Source of the DNA: Curtobacterium sp. VKM Ac-1393
GTDB lineage: Bacteria > Actinomycetota > Actinomycetes > Actinomycetales > Microbacteriaceae
Direction of reading: 5' to 3'
Length of the DNA stretch: 64,000 bases
Assembly (NCBI RefSeq): GCF_015350995.1
Contig: NZ_JADKRW010000006.1
Span: forward strand, 186,001-250,000
This document shows, piece after piece, positions 29,446 through 38,885 of this stretch. Each line of letters opens with the position of its first letter. The first letter of the stretch is position 1. A model generated the notes under the pieces. It had not been told where the DNA came from, searched no databases, and saw only the letters and a list, made by a program, of their open reading frames with translations. The position numbers and the translations under genes were made by a program.

Positions 29446-31554
29446 TCAGCTCGCGTCGGTTGCGGTGCCGGCCTGGATCGCGGTGATCGCGACGGTGTTC
29501 ACGATGTCGCTGACGAGCGCGCCGCGGGACAGGTCGTTGATCGGCTTGCGCAGGCCCTGCAGCACCGGCCCGATCGCGACGGCACCGGCCGAGCGCTGCA
29601 CGGCCTTGTAGGTGTTGTTGCCGGTGTTGAGGTCCGGGAAGATGAAGACCGTCGCCCTGCCCGCGACCGGGGAGTCCGGCATCTTCGTCGACGCGACCGT
29701 GGGGTCGGCTGCCGCGTCGTACTGGATGGGGCCCTCGACGAGCAGGTCGGGACGGCGCTCGCGGACGAACGCGGTGCCGGCACGGACCTTGTCGACGTCC
29801 GCCCCGGTGCCGCTGTCACCCGTCGAGTAGCTGAGCATCGCGACGCGGGGGTCGATGCCGAACTGTGTCGCCGTCTCCGCCGACGAGATCGCGATGTCGG
29901 CGAGCTGCTCGCTCGTCGGGTCCGGGATCACCGCGCAGTCGCCGTAGACCAGGACGCGGTCGGCGAGCGCCATCAGGAACACGCTCGACACGATCGAGGT
30001 GTCGGGACGGGTCTTGATGATCTCGAAGGACGGCCGGATGGTGTGCGCCGTGGTGTGCTTCGCGCCGGACACCATGCCGTCGGCGAGGCCGAGCTGCACC
30101 ATCATCGTGCCGAAGTACGAGACGTCCGTCACGGTGTCGCGCGCGAGCTCGATCGACATGCCCTTGTGCGCGCGGAGCCGGGCGTACTCCTCGGCGAAGC
30201 GCTCGCGGAGCTCCGGGTCGAACGGCGACACGAGCTGCGCGGCGTCGAGGTCGAGCCCGAGCTCGGTCGCGCGGGTGCGGATCGCGGCGGGGTCGCCGAG
30301 GATCGTCAACTCGCAGACCTGGCGGGCCAGCAGGGTCGACGCGGCGCGGAGGATGCGGTCGTCCTCGCCCTCGGGCAGGACGATGTGCTTGCCGTAGCCG
30401 CGGGCGCGGTCGAGCAGCCCGTGCTCGAACATCAGCGGGGTGACCACGCCGGAGGGGGTGAGCTGCAGGCGGTCGCGCAGGGCCTCGGCGTCGACGTGCT
30501 GCTCGAACAGGGCGAGGGCGAGGTCGGCCTTGCGGGGCGAGTCCGCAGCCAGGCGCCCGCGGGTCTGGGTGATGCGGAGGGCGGTGTCGTAGGTGCCCAG
30601 GGTGTTCTGCGCGATCGGGAGGGAGCTCGACAGGCCCTCGAGCAGCCGGGATATCTGCGGGGCGGTCTCGAACCCGCCGTTCAGGATCACGCCGGCGAGG
30701 CTCGGGAACGTGTCCGACTGGTTCGCAAGCAGGGTCGCGATGAGGACGTCGCTGCGGTCACCCGGGACCACGACGATGCCGCCTTCGATCAGGCGGGGCA
30801 GGACGTTCTCCATGCTCATGCCGGCGACGACGGTGCCGAGCGCCTCGCGGTCGAGCAGGGCGTCGTCCCCGCGGACCAGGGTCGCGTCGGTGGCCTGCAG
30901 CAGCGCACGGACGGTCGGGGCGACGAGCACGCGGTCCTCGGGGATCGCCCACACCGGCACGTCCGGGTGGTCGTCGTGCACGGCCCGCTCGACGCTCGCC
31001 ACGATGGCTTCGAGGGCCTCCGGGTCCGCACGGTTCACGATCACGCCGAACAACTGCGCGTGCGCCGCCCGCAGCTCGCTCGTCGTGACGTCCGCGACCT
31101 GCGCCATGCCCTCGGGCGTCCGGGCCCCGCGCTCGGCTGCGTCGCGCCCGCCGAGCACGAGCAGCACGGGGGCGCCGAGGTTCGCGGCGACCTTCGCGTT
31201 GAACGACAGCTCGGTGGGGCTGCCGACGTCGGTGTAGTCGGAGCCGAGGACCACGACCGCATCGCACTGCCGCTCCACCTGAGCGAACCGGTTCACGATC
31301 GTGCCGAGAGCGACGTCCGGGTCGGCGTGGACGTCGTCGTAGGTGACCCCCACCGCGTCGTCGTAGGAGATGCCCACCGCGGTGTGCTGCAGCAGCAGTT
31401 CGAGCACGTAGTCGGGTTCGGCGACCGAGCGGGCGACGGGGCGGAACACGCCGACGCGACCGACGGAGCGTGCGAGGGTCTCGAGGACACCGAGGGCGAC
31501 GGTGCTCTTGCCCGTGTGCCCTTCTGCTGACGTGATGTAGATGCGGGTCGACAC
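29446..31554 (-). CDS. pta: Phosphate acetyltransferase, long form
   Basis: A 702-residue enzyme interconverting acetyl-CoA and acetyl phosphate. The N-terminal half is a P-loop domain like BioD/CobQ (TSAEGHTGKST at residues 7-17), a DRTGG domain follows, and the catalytic PTA domain fills the C-terminal 330 residues. GTG at 31554 (VSTRIYITSAEG) was preferred because an earlier start would add 25 residues unlike the family. It is upstream of ackA in an operon and divergent from tRNA-Ser. Confidence 0.96.
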   Translation of the reverse strand: MSTRIYITSAEGHTGKSTVALGVLETLARSVGRVGVFRPVARSVAEPDYVLELLLQHTAVGISYDDAVGVTYDDVHADPDVALGTIVNRFAQVERQCDAVVVLGSDYTDVGSPTELSFNAKVAANLGAPVLLVLGGRDAAERGARTPEGMAQVADVTTSELRAAHAQLFGVIVNRADPEALEAIVASVERAVHDDHPDVPVWAIPEDRVLVAPTVRALLQATDATLVRGDDALLDREALGTVVAGMSMENVLPRLIEGGIVVVPGDRSDVLIATLLANQSDTFPSLAGVILNGGFETAPQISRLLEGLSSSLPIAQNTLGTYDTALRITQTRGRLAADSPRKADLALALFEQHVDAEALRDRLQLTPSGVVTPLMFEHGLLDRARGYGKHIVLPEGEDDRILRAASTLLARQVCELTILGDPAAIRTRATELGLDLDAAQLVSPFDPELRERFAEEYARLRAHKGMSIELARDTVTDVSYFGTMMVQLGLADGMVSGAKHTTAHTIRPSFEIIKTRPDTSIVSSVFLMALADRVLVYGDCAVIPDPTSEQLADIAISSAETATQFGIDPRVAMLSYSTGDSGTGADVDKVRAGTAFVRERRPDLLVEGPIQYDAAADPTVASTKMPDSPVAGRATVFIFPDLNTGNNTYKAVQRSAGAVAIGPVLQGLRKPINDLSRGALVSDIVNTVAITAIQAGTATDAS

Positions 31555-31642
31555 GCGCCCCAGGGTAGTCGCCGGACACGTCACGACCACTGGGAGCAAC
31601 CGGACCGCACGACACGCGGTCGTGACCACCCCGCAGAACCTG

Positions 31643-31648
31643 TACCAT
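31643..31648 (+). promoter_or_regulatory. Probable -10 element of tRNA-Ser
   Basis: TACCAT lies 28 bases upstream of the mature tRNA start in the pta/tRNA divergent spacer. Confidence 0.4.
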
Positions 31649-31676
31649 TGGGTGTCGCCGTCGCGAGACGGTGTCA

Positions 31677-31764
31677 GGAGAATTCGCCTAGTGGCCTATG
31701 GCGCACGCTTGGAAAGCGTGTTGGGTGCAAGCCCTCGGGGGTTCGAATCCCCCATTCTCCGCCA
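31677..31764 (+). tRNA. tRNA-Ser (anticodon GGA)
   Basis: GGAGAAT pairs with ATTCTCC, the anticodon loop TTGGAAA gives GGA, and a long variable arm is present as expected for serine. Discriminator G is followed by an encoded CCA at 31762-31764. It reads TCC and TCT codons. Confidence 0.97.
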
Positions 31765-31766
31765 GC

Positions 31767-31794
31767 AAGGCCCCGCACTCGAGTGCGGGGCCTT
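31767..31794 (+). terminator. Terminator after tRNA-Ser
   Basis: A perfect 14-bp palindrome without a separate loop starts two bases after the CCA and is followed by a short T/C tract. Confidence 0.85.
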
Positions 31795-31935
31795 CGTCGT
31801 TCCGTCGACAGTTCGTGGCCGTGCAGGGGCGCGGTCCCCCACGCAGCGGACCCGCCTGTCCCCTGTTCGCCAAGGACTGGCCGTCAAACGCCGATCCGGG
31901 GTGGAACGGGCTGTCCCCGCTCCCCGCCGGTCACC

Positions 31936-31941
31936 TATGCT
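31936..31941 (+). promoter_or_regulatory. Possible -10 element of the PH-domain gene
   Basis: TATGCT is the best -10 candidate in the 263-base spacer between the tRNA-Ser terminator and the ATG at 32058. No strong -35 is seen. Nothing else was recognised in the spacer. Confidence 0.35.
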
Positions 31942-32057
31942 TGCCGGAGCGGACGGCTCCGGGACGAGCCGACCGCGATGCATCGAGCGGCAGGGGCGTC
32001 GCTCGCCGGGCAGACGCTTCGGCGTGCCCACGACATCCGAGGGGCGAGGAGACGCGC

Positions 32058-32702
32058 ATGGGGGAAACGACGGTGCCGGCCGCGCCGCACCTGCGTGCCG
32101 CCGTGTACGACGTCGTCCTCCGGCCGCGCCGTTCGCTCGTCCGGTCGACCGCGCTGAGCATCGTGTTCTCCGCCGTGCCGCTCGCCGTCGCCATGGTCTG
32201 GGTGTCGTTCCCCCTCCGGACCTGGGCGCTCGTCGCGTCCGTGGTCGTCGCCCTCGCGGCCCTCGTCGGTGTCGTCTTCGTGCGGTTGCGGACCGCGTAC
32301 ATCGGCATCGACGCCGACGGCGTGACGATCCGCGGGGTGGTCACACCGCACCGCCGGGTCCCCCGTGAGCGCGTGCACAGCCTGGTGCTGGCCACGACGT
32401 ACGGCAGCTCCGTCGACCGCACGATGCGCGAACTCGTGGCGTTCGACGCCACGGGCGCGCACCTGTTCCGCATCCGTGCCGACGTCTGGGGCGACCAGGG
32501 ACTCGCGCAGGTCGTCGAGGCCCTGGGTGTCCAGGTGACCGAGGAGAACCGTCCGGTGTCGGTCCGGTCCTTCGCGAAGCGCTACCCGTCGAGCCGAGCC
32601 TGGTACGAGCAGCGGTCGGCCTACCTGGTCGTCGGCGGTGTGGCGGCGTGCATCGTGGTCGCGCTGCTCGTCGTCGAGTTCACCGGCCTGCTCGGGGACT
32701 GA
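32058..32702 (+). CDS. Membrane protein with bacterial PH domain (bPH2)
   Basis: A 214-residue protein with two membrane helices (about 32-74), a PH-like beta domain (IGIDADGVTIRGVVTPHRRVPRERV) and a C-terminal helix (about 187-210). Family members are small membrane-bound adaptors of unknown partner. ATG at 32058 has GAGGAG upstream. It is convergent with the HerA-like ATPase, whose stop lies 12 bases beyond. Confidence 0.88.
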   Translation: MGETTVPAAPHLRAAVYDVVLRPRRSLVRSTALSIVFSAVPLAVAMVWVSFPLRTWALVASVVVALAALVGVVFVRLRTAYIGIDADGVTIRGVVTPHRRVPRERVHSLVLATTYGSSVDRTMRELVAFDATGAHLFRIRADVWGDQGLAQVVEALGVQVTEENRPVSVRSFAKRYPSSRAWYEQRSAYLVVGGVAACIVVALLVVEFTGLLGD

Positions 32703-32714
32703 GCCGGTCGCCGC

Positions 32715-34613
32715 TCACCGACGTCGTCGGAGCGTCGAGAAGATCCCCTGCACCACCTCTCTGGCGATCGTGCCGCCGAGCCCGGACCCGAGCAGGTCCG
32801 ACAGCGGGTCGTCCGCCTTCCGCGAGGCCGTCGTCCGCGTGCTCCGCCCCGACCGGCCCGAACGCCTGGACGCCGCGGCCCGCTCGGCCTGCTCGAACTC
32901 GCGCTGTGTCCGCTCGTACTCCTTCTGCGCATCGACGGCCGCGGCTTCGGCAGCAGCCGATTCCATCCGGCGCGCGAGCATCTCGTGTGCGGAGTCCGGG
33001 TCGACCCGAGGGCCGTACGTCGCGAGCAACGGCGACGCCTGCACCCGCGACGCCATGTCGGCCGCGGGCATCGGGTCCATCGATCCCTGCGGTGCACGCA
33101 ACCGCGTCCAGGCGACCGGCGTCGGCGCACCCTTCTCGTTCATCACGGTGACGATCGCCTCGCCCGTGGCCAGCGACGTGAGCGCCTCGCCCAGGTCGTA
33201 GTCGCTCGACGGGTAGGTCGACACGGTGGCCCGGAGCGCCTTCGCGTCGTCGGGGGTGTGCGCCCGGAGCTGGTGCTGGATGCGCGACCCGAGCTGCGCC
33301 AGGACGTCGTTCGGCACGTCCTTCGGGGTCTGGGTCACGAAGAAGATGCCGACGCCCTTCGAGCGGATGAGCCGCACGGTGCGCACGATCTGGTCGGTGA
33401 AGTCCTTCGATGCCCCGCTGAACAGCAGGTGCGCCTCGTCGAAGAAGAACACGAGCTTCGGCTTGTCCTGGTCGCCGACCTCCGGCAGTTCGTTGAACAG
33501 GTCGGCCAGCAGCCACATCAGGAACGTCGAGAAGACCTCGGGCTGGTCCTGCACCCCAGGGACCTCGAGCAGGCTGACGATCCCCCGGCCGTCGGCAGCC
33601 GTCCGGAGGAACACCTGCGTGTCGATCTCCGGCTCGCCGAAGAACTGGTCGGCACCCTTGTCGGCGAACGTGATGAGCTCGCGCAGGATGACGCCGGCGG
33701 TCTGCTTCGAGAGTCCACCCAGTTCGGCCAGCTCCCCCTTGCCCTGGTCACCCACCAGGAACGTCAGCACGCTCCGCAGGTCGGTGAGGTCGACGAGCGG
33801 CAGCCCGGCCTGCTCGGCGTAGTGGAAGACCAGCCCGAGCGACGATTCCTGGGTGTCGTTCAGCCCGAGCACCTTGGACAGCAGCAGCGGACCGAACCCG
33901 GACACCGTCGCACGGATGGGCACGCCGGTGCCCTGCCCGCCGAGCGAGAAGAGCTCGGCCTGGCTCGCGACCCCCTGCCACTCCTGACCGATCCCCCCGG
34001 TTCGGGCGAGCAGCTTCTCGTTCCCCTGCCCAGCGACGGCCAACCCGGACAGGTCGCCCTTGATGTCCGCAGCGAAGACCGGCACGCCGTTCGCCGCGAT
34101 CTGTTCGGCGAGGACCTGCAGCGTGCGGGTCTTGCCGGTGCCGGTCGCACCGGCGACCAGCCCGTGTCGGTTCAGCATGCCGAGCGGGATGCGGACCTGG
34201 ACGTCGGGCCGGGCGTCGCCGTTCACCAGGGCGCCGAGTTCGAGCGCCTGTCCTTCGACGGTGTACCCGGTCCGGATCGCTGCGATGGCGTCAGGACCCA
34301 GCGGGCCGGCTCCACCGCTGCCGGGAGGCACGGTGCCGGCCGCGTGGGCGGCTTCCGGACCCGGGGCGGCCGGCTCCGGGGCCGTGGCCGTGGCCGTGGC
34401 GGCACCGTCGGCGACCGCGGCGGTGGGCTCTGGGGCCGCGGGGACGGCGGAGGCGGGCTCCGCGTCGGGGGCGAGCCGGGCCTCCTGTCCGGCGAGCGCG
34501 GCCGCGAGCTCCTCGGCCCGCTGCACGGCTTCGTCCGCCAGCCGTCGTGCCTTGTCCGCCGCCTGCTGGGCGGCCTCGGCCGCTGCCCGTGCCTGCTCCA
34601 CCGCGTCGCTCAT
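32715..34613 (-). CDS. HerA-like/DUF853 ATPase
   Basis: A 632-residue P-loop ATPase of the YjgR/DUF853 group, related to FtsK-HerA translocases. Walker A is GATGTGKT (155-162) and Walker B is FFFDEAHLL near 378. The first 45 residues form an alanine-rich coiled coil and are followed by an Ala/Pro linker. The C-terminus has an RRSGRSGRSTRT basic stretch. Its role is unknown in the family; a nucleic-acid or envelope function is speculative. The start at 34613 (MSDAVEQ) was chosen over a GTG two codons upstream. Confidence 0.9.
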   Translation of the reverse strand: MSDAVEQARAAAEAAQQAADKARRLADEAVQRAEELAAALAGQEARLAPDAEPASAVPAAPEPTAAVADGAATATATAPEPAAPGPEAAHAAGTVPPGSGGAGPLGPDAIAAIRTGYTVEGQALELGALVNGDARPDVQVRIPLGMLNRHGLVAGATGTGKTRTLQVLAEQIAANGVPVFAADIKGDLSGLAVAGQGNEKLLARTGGIGQEWQGVASQAELFSLGGQGTGVPIRATVSGFGPLLLSKVLGLNDTQESSLGLVFHYAEQAGLPLVDLTDLRSVLTFLVGDQGKGELAELGGLSKQTAGVILRELITFADKGADQFFGEPEIDTQVFLRTAADGRGIVSLLEVPGVQDQPEVFSTFLMWLLADLFNELPEVGDQDKPKLVFFFDEAHLLFSGASKDFTDQIVRTVRLIRSKGVGIFFVTQTPKDVPNDVLAQLGSRIQHQLRAHTPDDAKALRATVSTYPSSDYDLGEALTSLATGEAIVTVMNEKGAPTPVAWTRLRAPQGSMDPMPAADMASRVQASPLLATYGPRVDPDSAHEMLARRMESAAAEAAAVDAQKEYERTQREFEQAERAAASRRSGRSGRSTRTTASRKADDPLSDLLGSGLGGTIAREVVQGIFSTLRRRR

Positions 34614-34677
34614 GGGCACAGCCTAGGGACGCGCGGGGACCGCTGTCCGGCCGTTCCGGGCAGCTGTGGAGAACTCG

Positions 34678-35934
34678 TCAGTGCGTGAGCTCGGGGACCG
34701 TCCGCGGGCGCACCACGACCCACAGGATGAGGATCGCCATGGCCGCCGTCGACCCCATCACCATCGCCATCGGGGTCGCGGTCGTGATGCCGAGCCACCC
34801 GACGATCGGCGAGATCAGCCCGGCGACGCCGAAGTTCAGGGCACCGAGCAGGGACGCTGCCGTACCGGCCTCCTTGCCGTGGGCGGCCAGACCGATGACC
34901 TGGACCAACGGGAACGAGAACCCGCACGCCGCGATGAAGAACCACAGCGGCACGAGCACGCCGACGAGCCCCGCACCGAGCTGGTCGAGCACGATGATGG
35001 CGATCGACGCCAGCAAGAGCGTCGCCGTCGAGCACGCCAGGATCCACTGCGGCCCGACACGCTGCGCCAAGCGCGCCGAGATCTGCACACCGAGGACGAC
35101 GCCGACCGAGTTCACCGCGAAGAGCAGTCCGTACTGCTGCGCGTCGAGTCCGTAGACGCCTTGGAACAGGAACGGCGACGAGCTGAGGTACGAGAACAGC
35201 CCGCTGAACACCATGGCGCCGATGAGCGCGACGCCCACGAAGATCCGGTCGGAGAAGAGCGCCTTGTAGCGCTGCCCGATGGTGGAGTGCCCCGCCTCTC
35301 GGCGACGGGCCGGCGGCAGGGTCTCGACGATGAGCAGGATCGAGGCGATCACCACGGCGAGGCCGTAGCAGGCGAGGAAGACGAAGATCCCGCGCCAGCT
35401 GGTGAACTGCAGCATCTGCGACCCGATCAGCGGCGCGAGGATCGGCGCGAGACCGTTCACCATCGCCAGCCGTGACAGCATCCGGACCAGCGGCTTGCCA
35501 CCGAACAGGTCGCGGACCGTGGCCATCGCGACGACACCACCAGCGGCCGCGCCCATGCCCTGCAGGACGCGGAACACCGCGAGGAGCTCGATGTCCGGCG
35601 CGGTCGCGGCACCGATCGACGCGGCGATGTGCACCGTCGTCGCGATGATGAGCGGCAGGCGCCGGCCGACCTTGTCGCTCCACGGACCGACGAGCAGCTG
35701 CCCGAACGCGAACCCGAGCGTCGTCGCCGTCAGCGTCAGCTGGACCGCACCGTCGGTGACGCCGAACTGCTCCTTGAGTGCCGGGAACGCTGGCAGGTAC
35801 AGGTCGATCGTGAACGGCCCGAGCGCGGTCAGGGCGCCCAGGACGAAGACGTAGACGAGTCGCTGGCGCCGGGAGAGCGAGTCTCCGGGGTGCAGGACGA
35901 CCCGGAGCGAACCGGTGGTGGCGGGCGCGGTCAC
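34678..35934 (-). CDS. Bcr/CflA-family multidrug efflux MFS transporter
   Basis: A 418-residue, 12-helix major-facilitator exporter. Signatures are TIDLYLPAFP in helix 1 (specific for Bcr/CflA), GPWSDKVGRR between helices 2 and 3, and RVLQGMGAAAG in helix 4. GTG at 35934 has AAGGA nine bases upstream and leaves the palindrome at 35985 outside the gene; a start at 36009 would add 25 polar residues. It is divergent from a TetR regulator, which probably controls it. Confidence 0.92.
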   Translation of the reverse strand: MTAPATTGSLRVVLHPGDSLSRRQRLVYVFVLGALTALGPFTIDLYLPAFPALKEQFGVTDGAVQLTLTATTLGFAFGQLLVGPWSDKVGRRLPLIIATTVHIAASIGAATAPDIELLAVFRVLQGMGAAAGGVVAMATVRDLFGGKPLVRMLSRLAMVNGLAPILAPLIGSQMLQFTSWRGIFVFLACYGLAVVIASILLIVETLPPARRREAGHSTIGQRYKALFSDRIFVGVALIGAMVFSGLFSYLSSSPFLFQGVYGLDAQQYGLLFAVNSVGVVLGVQISARLAQRVGPQWILACSTATLLLASIAIIVLDQLGAGLVGVLVPLWFFIAACGFSFPLVQVIGLAAHGKEAGTAASLLGALNFGVAGLISPIVGWLGITTATPMAMVMGSTAAMAILILWVVVRPRTVPELTH

Positions 35935-35984
35935 GAGCAGGAGTCCTTCGGCGGTGCGGGGCGGGAGGTGATCGCGGCGTCGAT

Positions 35985-35996
35985 CGAATCGATTCG
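35985..35996. promoter_or_regulatory. Candidate TetR operator between MFS and tetR genes
   Basis: CGAATCGATTCG is a perfect 12-bp palindrome 50 bases upstream of the MFS start, in the divergent spacer. It is AT-richer than its surroundings. Binding is inferred from position only. Confidence 0.45.
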
Positions 35997-36158
35997 TCCG
36001 CGAGACCATCCTACGGGCCGCGCGGAGCGCTGCGAGGCCGCCGGCACGGATTGCCCGCGTGTTGCCACCCGCCGTCCGCGTGCCGATCCCGCGCCATGCG
36101 GTACCGTCGGACTGCTCGGGGGCCTCCGGGTGAACCGGATCAGAAGGGGGTGGGCGTC

Positions 36159-36740
36159 ATGGTGGATGCCCGGATCCTGCACACGACCGCTGCCCTGCGC
36201 GAAGCGATCCTGCGGCTGGCAGCCGATCGACCGGTCTCCGAGATCACCGTCGCGGACGTCACCCGTGCCGCCGGCATCAACCGGGCGACGTTCTACTCGC
36301 ACGCGGTCTCGCCGGGCTCGCTCCTCGCCGACGTCCTGACGCCCGAGCTCGACCGCATCCGCCAGGACGACGCCGACGACCGCCGGGCCGCCGCGGCCCG
36401 CGGTGCCGACGCGGCCGAACTCGCCACGATCACGCGGCGGGGCATCAACGCGGTCGTCGAGCACGTGACCACCCACCGCGACATCTACGGCAAGGCGTTG
36501 CCGGACCCGAACGACGCCTCACTGCACCGTCTGCTCGTCGCCCACTTCACCGAGTCGAGTGCGCTGCACATCCGCGAGCTCGACGCCGCTCGGCGCCCGG
36601 AGCTCCTCGACGACGTCGCCGCCGGTTACGTGGCACAGGGCTTCGTCGGGGCGATCGAGGCCTGGCTGGCCGGGCCGCGACGTTCGCGGAAGGCACTGGT
36701 CGAGACGATCACGCTGTCGTTCCCGGCCTGGTGGAGCTGA
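36159..36740 (+). CDS. TetR/AcrR-family regulator
   Basis: A 193-residue repressor-type protein. The N-terminal helix-turn-helix (residues about 10-52) includes ITVADVTRAAGINRATFYSH. The ligand-binding part has the TetR_C-like end EAWLAGPRRSRKALVETI. ATG at 36159 follows AAGGGGG at good spacing. It is divergent from the Bcr/CflA exporter, the usual layout for local repression. Confidence 0.9.
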   Translation: MVDARILHTTAALREAILRLAADRPVSEITVADVTRAAGINRATFYSHAVSPGSLLADVLTPELDRIRQDDADDRRAAAARGADAAELATITRRGINAVVEHVTTHRDIYGKALPDPNDASLHRLLVAHFTESSALHIRELDAARRPELLDDVAAGYVAQGFVGAIEAWLAGPRRSRKALVETITLSFPAWWS

Positions 36741-36774
36741 GCGACCGCACGGCACACACGCCGTCGCGCGGCGC

Positions 36775-37362
36775 TCACTCGGCGTCGGTGGTGTCCGCTC
36801 CGGTGGTGTCCGCGCCCGTGGGTTCGGTCTCGGGCTTCTCCCCGCGCTGCAGCGACCGGACGACCTCGACCGCCGTGGTCGCCGTCGCCGCGTCGTCATC
36901 GCCGGACGGCACGCGGTAGTCCGCCGAGACCCCGTCACCGCCGGTCCCCGTCGCGGGCAACGGGTCGCCGAGGGACACCACGACCACGCCGGCGTCGTGC
37001 GCGGTCTGGATCACCCCGGTCAGCGCGGCGGGCTGCGCGGCGTGCACGAGCAACGCCTTGGCACCCTTGCGGACGAGCTGCGCCACCGCGGTGCGCTGCG
37101 ACGACGCCGCTCCGGACGCCGGTGCGACCCGGACGTCTGGCCGGAAGCCGGCGTCGGCCAGGCCGCTCCGCAGGTCCTCGCCCAGGGCCGACTCACCGTC
37201 GACCAGGACGACACCGATCACGGCCTGCTTGTCGAACCCGCCGTCGGAGCTCGTCAGGTCCGTGCTCTGCACCGGTGTGGGCGCAGCCGACGTCGTGCCC
37301 TGGCAGCCGGCCAGCGTGAGTGCGGCCGCCACGGCGACTGCTGCAGCGACGATGCGCAACAC
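36775..37362 (-). CDS. Small lipoprotein resembling half of a periplasmic sugar-binding protein
   Basis: A 195-residue lipoprotein. The signal peptide ends in LTLAGC (lipid Cys at 20). The mature part (VIGVVLVDGESALGEDLRSG and later VVVVSLGDPL) resembles one lobe of type 1 periplasmic binding proteins, but the second lobe is absent, so it cannot close on a ligand in the usual way. GTG at 37362 has GAGGAG upstream. It is 32 bases downstream of the MFS gene and probably in its transcript. The function is unknown. Confidence 0.72.
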   Translation of the reverse strand: MLRIVAAAVAVAAALTLAGCQGTTSAAPTPVQSTDLTSSDGGFDKQAVIGVVLVDGESALGEDLRSGLADAGFRPDVRVAPASGAASSQRTAVAQLVRKGAKALLVHAAQPAALTGVIQTAHDAGVVVVSLGDPLPATGTGGDGVSADYRVPSGDDDAATATTAVEVVRSLQRGEKPETEPTGADTTGADTTDAE

Positions 37363-37393
37363 GGGGGTCTCCTCTTCGGTCCGGTCTGCCACG

Positions 37394-38794
37394 CTACCCG
37401 GCCGCGCGGTCCGACGACGTCGCGGGCACCGGCGCGGGCACGGGTCCGAGGCGCCGGACGGCGGCGACGGCCAGCGCCGCGAAGCCGGTCATCGCAGCGA
37501 ACACGAGCGGGAACGACACCGTGCCGTCGGCACCACCGGTCGCCGTGAAGAGCAGTCCGGTGACCGCCAGTCCGATCACGCTGCCCGCGGCGTCGGCGAT
37601 GGTGAGCGCCGAGCTCGCGAACCCGTCGTCCCCCTCGCCCGAGAACCGCAGCGTGAGCATCGAGGTGCGCGGGTAGATCGCACCCATGCCCGCACCGCCG
37701 ACGAACCAACCGGCGACGAGCACCCACCACGACAGGTCGAGCGCGGCCACCGCGAAGGCCGTCAGCAGGCTCACGAGCACCAGGGCGAGTCCCACACCGA
37801 AGGTCCGGCGCGCGGTCAGACGGTGCTCCCCCAGTCGTCCGTGCGCCCAACTCGAGGCCGCCCAGCTCAACGCCGCCACCGTCAGGGCGAGCCCGGCGGC
37901 GGACGCTGACAGACCGTGCTTCGCCTGCAGCAGGAACGGGACGTAGGCCTCGCTGCCGAAGAACGACGCCGCGACGAGCCCGCGGAGCAGCACGACGGAC
38001 GGCAGCCCGGCGGCAGCGCGGAACGTGCCCGACGGCAGGAGCGGACGGAGTGCGAACCACGTGCCGACCAAGCCGACGACCACCGCGGCCACCATGGCCC
38101 ACGCGGTCAGGTCCGGTGCGACGTTGAGCAGCAGGATCGACACCGCAGCGGCGACCGACCAGCCGATCCGGACCCGTTGCCACGGCGGCCGGAGCGCCGC
38201 ATCGGGCGCACGCAGCCGGCCGAGCGTCGGCACGAGCAGGGTGAACGCGCCGACGGCGATCACGAGCGCCCCCGCGAACACCCAGTGCCAGTTCCACGTG
38301 TCGGTGACGATGCCGGCGATCGCGGGACCGATCAGGGCCGGCACCACCCACGCGGCCGCGAACCCGGCGAACACCGGGCCGTGCAGCTCGGCGGGGAAGA
38401 TCCGGGCGACGAGCACGTACAGCACGACGTCGATCGCGCCGGCGCCGAAGCCCTCGATGAGACGTCCGACCAGGAACACCGGCATCGTCGGCGCGAGCGT
38501 GACCACGGCCGTCCCGACGGCGAACAGCACGGCGGAGACCCATGCGACGATCCGACCACCGGCACGGTCGGTCCAGTTGCCGGCGAGCACCATGCCGGGC
38601 ACGCCGGCGGCGAGCGGCGCGGCGAACGCCAGGGCGTAGAGGGCCTCGCCGTCGAGGTCTCGACTGATCACGGGCATGATCGTCGTCATCGCGAGGTTCT
38701 GGAACGCCGCGACGCCGACGATGGCGACCATGCCGATCGTCGCGCGGGCGTACCGGCCGCTCAGCAGGCCCGTCCTCGTCGCCGTGGTGCTCAC
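37394..38794 (-). CDS. MFS transporter
   Basis: A 466-residue transporter with 12-14 helices. The loop 2-3 motif is NWTDRAGGR and helix 4 carries VGRLIEGFGAG. It resembles DHA-type drug exporters; the substrate is not predictable. Start GTG at 38794 is followed closely by the first helix. A palindromic terminator of the upstream cbs-cystathionine operon separates it from those genes, and the small lipoprotein gene follows 31 bases downstream. Confidence 0.88.
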   Translation of the reverse strand: MSTTATRTGLLSGRYARATIGMVAIVGVAAFQNLAMTTIMPVISRDLDGEALYALAFAAPLAAGVPGMVLAGNWTDRAGGRIVAWVSAVLFAVGTAVVTLAPTMPVFLVGRLIEGFGAGAIDVVLYVLVARIFPAELHGPVFAGFAAAWVVPALIGPAIAGIVTDTWNWHWVFAGALVIAVGAFTLLVPTLGRLRAPDAALRPPWQRVRIGWSVAAAVSILLLNVAPDLTAWAMVAAVVVGLVGTWFALRPLLPSGTFRAAAGLPSVVLLRGLVAASFFGSEAYVPFLLQAKHGLSASAAGLALTVAALSWAASSWAHGRLGEHRLTARRTFGVGLALVLVSLLTAFAVAALDLSWWVLVAGWFVGGAGMGAIYPRTSMLTLRFSGEGDDGFASSALTIADAAGSVIGLAVTGLLFTATGGADGTVSFPLVFAAMTGFAALAVAAVRRLGPVPAPVPATSSDRAAG

Positions 38795-38831
38795 CCGCTC
38801 ATCGTAGGCGCGGCCACCGACGTGCGGACAC

Positions 38832-38879
38832 GACGGACGGGAGGCACGGTGCGGGCCCGCACCGTGCCTCCCGTCCGTC
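38832..38879. terminator. Perfect 24-bp palindrome, terminator of the cystathionine operon
   Basis: Arms 38832-38855 and 38856-38879 are fully complementary with no loop bases between them. It starts six bases after the stop codon of the cystathionine gamma-synthase gene. The arms contain gacgggaggcacggtgcggg, the core of the genome's palindrome family. Confidence 0.85.
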
Positions 38880-38885
38880 AGCGGG

